From Branchiostoma floridae (Eukaryota; Chordata; Leptocardii; Amphioxiformes; Branchiostomatidae), in assembly GCF_000003815.2 (NCBI RefSeq), contig NC_049985.1:9772543-9836542 (forward strand): a stretch of 64,000 bases of DNA. The letters are read 5' to 3'. This document shows positions 59,801 through 64,000 of this stretch, in pieces. The position numbers and the translations under genes were made by a program. Numbering within the stretch: position 1 is the stretch's first letter; each line of letters starts with the position of its first letter. Below the pieces are notes generated by a model. It worked only from the letters and a program-made list of their open reading frames with translations, made no database searches and had not been told where the DNA came from.

Positions 59801-62800
59801 AACATTTTCTACAATTGCAAAAAAATTCAATTATTCTTTGTGTGTTTGTTAGTTTGTTTACTTGAACCTTAATTTATTCATAAGAAGCTCAAATCGGCCG
59901 CTTTTCATTGAGGTCATAATCTGTATCAAATTTACCTTTGTTAAAGAAATATGAAAAATGATTGACATTCACAGTTGTTTGCTTTGGTAGCAGAGAACTT
60001 GAAGGTCAGAGTGAAAGTTCATCAACAGGTGACCAGTTCACCCGTAGGTTAATGGGTTTACCCCGGGGTCAGCCCATTTCAAAAGTTCATGATAAACCCA
60101 AAACTTTGTGACAGTGGTAAAAGTACATACTCTTTTTCCTGTCTTATTTTGATTATCTTGTGCATGTTTAGTTGTTGATTTATCTGTTGTTCTTCAATCT
60201 TGACATTCTTCTTGATCCCTCCTCTCTCATAAAAACAGGGTCCCTATAAACTAAGTCAATGGAATAGTCGTGTGGTAAGATAGATTCCAGATAGCTGACG
60301 TTTATCTCAGCATTGTTGGGTAGCTAACTGCAGCCATGTCAAAGTTCTTCAACATGAAGAAACCCAAACATAGCTGTTATGCAAGCTCGTACATCTTGCC
60401 CTTTTCTTGCACAGATACTCCTATTCTATAGAGCATAAAAAAATATATATTTAGGTCGGTGTCTTTGATATGGATTAAAACTGAGCAAATTTCAAAGAGA
60501 TATTTATAGATTTCTACAACAATACATGCAACGCATTCAAGATATAGCAGATTTGCCTGACCATCTGGCCATTCAACAAATTGGATGAAATAGCTAGTTG
60601 TACTCACTATTCTGCATCGACCAGATGGTGTTTGAAATGTATTAAGTCACTAACTCAATTTTGGGACAACACAGAACCCTAGAATGACATATGATCCCAA
60701 CTATCCATGGTTGGTAGCATAAGAAATTCTTTAATCATTAAAATTAATGTACTAGTAGCAAATTTCCAGTTAACATTTTCTTTCTTTCTGCTAAATGTGG
60801 TGCCTAAAAGACTACCTTAAATGAGAGACAGTTGATTTTAGCAGTATAAATGTTTGTAATGCTATCCTCTGTTTTGGAAAAAGATAAACATCAAAGTTAG
60901 CAAATATCAAGATATTTCAAATGCTGTATCATGAAAGAACTTGTAAGGTCTTAGATCTTCACAGAAACTTGATACACTACACTAAAGTACTTTCCCTTTC
61001 ACTCAAAATGAAAATTGGAAGTTCATTATTTTACACATAAAAAGTCATAGAAATTTTCCAACTTCAAAGTTGGTGCAGGAAGAAATTCTGGACATAAACA
61101 CAACATGGAAACCATTAGGGCAGGAATCTGACAGGCATGCTGAAGTCCGCCCTCCTCCCTCCCACCAAGCGGAGCAGCTGTCCACAACTTATCAAAACAA
61201 CCCAGGAAACCCCAAGCACTGCATTAAAAAAACTGTAACCAACACGGTCTATGGAAAACTTAACCACAACTATTCTTCAGCTGTTGTAATGTTTTGACAT
61301 GCCTAACATATGAGGGAAAAGAAGTTGCTTTGAAACATTTCCATGTAAACTGCAATTCTGTGATAACAATTTTGCAAGCTGCATCAGGACAGGTCCTAGA
61401 CACAGACCTTCCATCTGTCAATCAAAATTAGCAGTTTGACCAATAAGGGAATAGCTGAATCTAGGCCAAATATTTTGATTTCGGCATTTTTGTTTGACAT
61501 TTCAGTTTTGATGGAGATGGTTGCACAAGCCTGTTGAACTTGAAAGGCTATAAGAAATGCATGTTCACATTCATACCACAACAAAATACAGCAAAACTAG
61601 TTACACAAAAGACGATGAAGTTCCATACAAAATCAGTTTAGATTTTTTCTCAGTTTTGATGATATAGCACAAAATATCTAATAAAATCCATCTGCATTGA
61701 CTAGTCAAAAATGAGACTTTCACTTGATTCAAGTCTTCATGCAAGAAAGAGAAAACAACATACTAACATTTACCTAAGAAGAAATCTGAGCTGTCTCTTG
61801 AATACAACCTGGCAGCAAGCCTACCTCCTATAGAGAATCCTTGCTCCTATGATCCACAAAACTCCCTCCTATAGATCCACAAGACAAGAAACTCTTCAGT
61901 CTGTACAAGAGCAGCCATCACCAACTGAATTTTCAAATGGAATCCCGACATCATCCTGTGGTTCTAAGCGACCCCTGACCCCCACTGAGTAACCAATCCA
62001 GGAAAAGTCCTCTCCCCAAGCTGGCTGCTAATTGGTCAGATTTATAGACTGGTTAGATACTCACAGCAGACTTCATCAAGTGATGACAGATGTGACAATT
62101 GATGGACTACATACTGTATTCTAAGAATAATACACAGAATTGTCACAACTGGTACATTCCTACTAGTCGAATTTACCTTTCTACTATAATAAATCAAGAA
62201 AAGCAAATGATACTGCAGTATTTCAAGCTCAGTTAAGTTTTGAGGTGCTTTGTCCACTCAGCTTTGAAGACAGGAATCTCTCCCAAATGAGTAGTGCCAG
62301 GGCTTTGGGGACCACAGACAAATTAGGAACATACCCCCTGGAAGGTGAGTAGAGTCTTGGGGGGTTTGTAAACTAGGCCAGGGGTCAAGGGATAGGTTAT
62401 TGCTGAAAACCTTGTAAGATAATGTCCCTCCACATTGATATTTAGGAATTATTAAAACAGTCATAATGCAATATATTATACATCTTTGTTCACATATTTC
62501 TTTCTTCCAATTGTCCATCCCACAAACATGAAGAGTGTATTTCACAGAGCTTGCTTATCATTCTACACAAAATAAAAGCTATTATTCAGTGTTTTGGTTG
62601 TCAGATTACTCTCTTGTCTGCATGTATCTGAAGTTTTCTCAGATTTTGTTATGACTGCTTAATATACCGGTATGCAGACAAAGCCAGGCAAGCATCAATA
62701 TTCTCCAAGCATGCATATGTCACTTACATATTCATGCCAGGTGAGAGATGAAATTCTGCCCCATATATTCAATCTTTGAATACATGAAACAAAAATGTGT

Positions 62801-64000
62801 AATGTTAATTTCAAACTTGAAAAACAAAGAATTTAGAAGATGTAGTAGACTATCGACCTTTGAAACGCTTCCTCAGGACCAAAAAATAAAGAAGAGACCA
62901 AAGTCCATTTGTCTTTAACAGATTAATGCAAAAGAAATCGAAATGTTTTTATCCCAAATAGTTTCAGTCATGAAATATCAAATCTCCTGATATCTAAAAT
63001 CAGACAATCTTTGAGCTGTATCAATTCATATTCGCCGAAAAATGGCTGAACGCAGCAACATACGAACAATGGCTCTCAGTTTCCCTGCTCACGGAGTCAT
63101 TTCTGGCACCGTACCAGGTATGACTGTTCAACACTACGCCTCCAGATGAATAAGGACCTTATTCTTGCCTTTGATATGCAAATAACTACAAGAGTATGTG
63201 AGCAAGTACCTGAAGCAAGCAACGAAAACAATCTACAAGCTAGAAGTTCATTATGGCACAAACATACGGCCAATGGAACAGTTTTTTTTGTGACATGACC
63301 AAATATCTTATGGCACTTTAACCGGTATCCCATGATGCAATAGTCATAATTATAAGAGATCAGACAAATTTGGGCAAAAAGTCTAAAGTGAAACAAAAAT
63401 TAAAAGACGAAACCTTAAAACTTGAATAAAATACATAAAACCAAGGTATAACTTCTCCCCCTGATCTCTTCCCCCAGTTCAGCATTGTTTCATGAAATGT
63501 GTGAACCAACATATTACATCGGTGCAGACTTAAGGCAGACATTTTTTTAAAAACATAACCATTAATCATACAATGTAATACGAACTTTACCTGGGAAATA
63601 TACATACTAGGAAACTAATTCAGAATTTCTTGGTAAACTGTTAGCCTCAACAACAATGACCTGGCCAAGGTAACCAAAGCCTACGTCACCACAGTCTCAA
63701 GTGCTTTTGCCTTTCTTTAAAGATGTGTTAAACACAGAACAAGTACACTACAAGGTACGAGTCCCTGCGGTCTATGGACCTTCAAGAGGCAGGTGCGATA
63801 CCAGGAGTGTAGGCAAAAGACAACAAAAACTGTCAGAAAATATGGATGGGAAAATATGGAATGTCGAGTTGAGCACAGATTTCACCAAGTCGAAAGGGAT
63901 ATGGAAGCACCTGATATCCATCTGTTTTCAGACTGGAGCTGCAGTGTGTGCACTCTCAATGGCTGCTTCCTGCAAGCCGAAAACATATGGATACCAGGCT
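56883..64000. other. Right end, no recognised gene
   Basis: About 7 kb without a supported coding exon on either strand. I searched the minus strand for a Shroom PDZ exon and found none. A short plus-strand frame starting ATGGCTGAACGC near 63042 and ending at a donor-like CCAG-GTATGA (about 63119) is the only first-exon-like structure; it has no homology. The long minus-strand frame at 59789-59367 starts at a non-ATG codon and shows no motif. Confidence 0.4.

Noticed and set aside
63042-63119. Short plus-strand ATG frame MAERSNIRTMALSF ending at a GTATGA donor
   Set aside because: First-exon-like but only 26 codons, no homology and no following exon in the window, so not called as a gene.

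Overview
The window looks like nuclear DNA of an invertebrate deuterostome, most likely a lancelet (Branchiostoma). This is inferred from intron-rich genes with short GT-AG exons, proteins closest to chordate families, and an AT-leaning background full of short palindromic MITEs. No prokaryotic, organellar or plasmid features are seen.

Three genes are recognisable. (1) The first coding exon of a KIBRA/WWC gene (minus strand, 3739-3615) carries one WW domain; the rest of the gene lies off the left edge. (2) A complete dCMP deaminase gene, DCTD (plus strand, 6882-10422), has six coding exons, with a second possible first exon at 5475-5599. (3) Most of a Shroom gene (minus strand) covers the rest. 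Eleven exons from 46649 to 13929 join in perfect phase and contain the Shroom SWH-type motifs, an ASD1-like actin-binding region and the complete C-terminal ASD2 ROCK-binding coiled coil. No PDZ exon is visible, so it is probably right of the window or absent. A phase-matched candidate first exon at 54330-54206 would give a PDZ-less protein of about 1893 aa. DCTD and Shroom are convergent; WWC and DCTD are divergent around an interval holding a full CRE.

The giant Shroom intron 37494-19707 holds most of the mobile DNA: an intact 989-codon non-LTR retrotransposon ORF with a C-terminal restriction-like endonuclease (33678-36647), and two same-orientation copies of a 1.2-kb non-autonomous DNA transposon with 6-bp target duplications and four internal ~190-bp repeats (29471-30708 and 32212-33387). 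Two related hAT-type non-autonomous elements with 8-bp duplications sit in other Shroom introns (18670-19009 and 50784-51988). Several palindromic MITEs are scattered through introns. Near the right end an unidentified minus-strand terminal exon (56882-56461) is followed by two decayed tandem copies of its own 3' end.

Functionally, WWC and Shroom both act at the apical junction/cytoskeleton (Hippo signalling and ROCK-myosin constriction), while DCTD supplies dUMP for dTTP synthesis and has a consensus E2F site just before its start codon. Nothing in the window amounts to a new multi-gene system; the best novelty candidates are the alternative first exons, the transposon family with internal repeat array, and the unidentified terminal exon with its tandem 3' copies.
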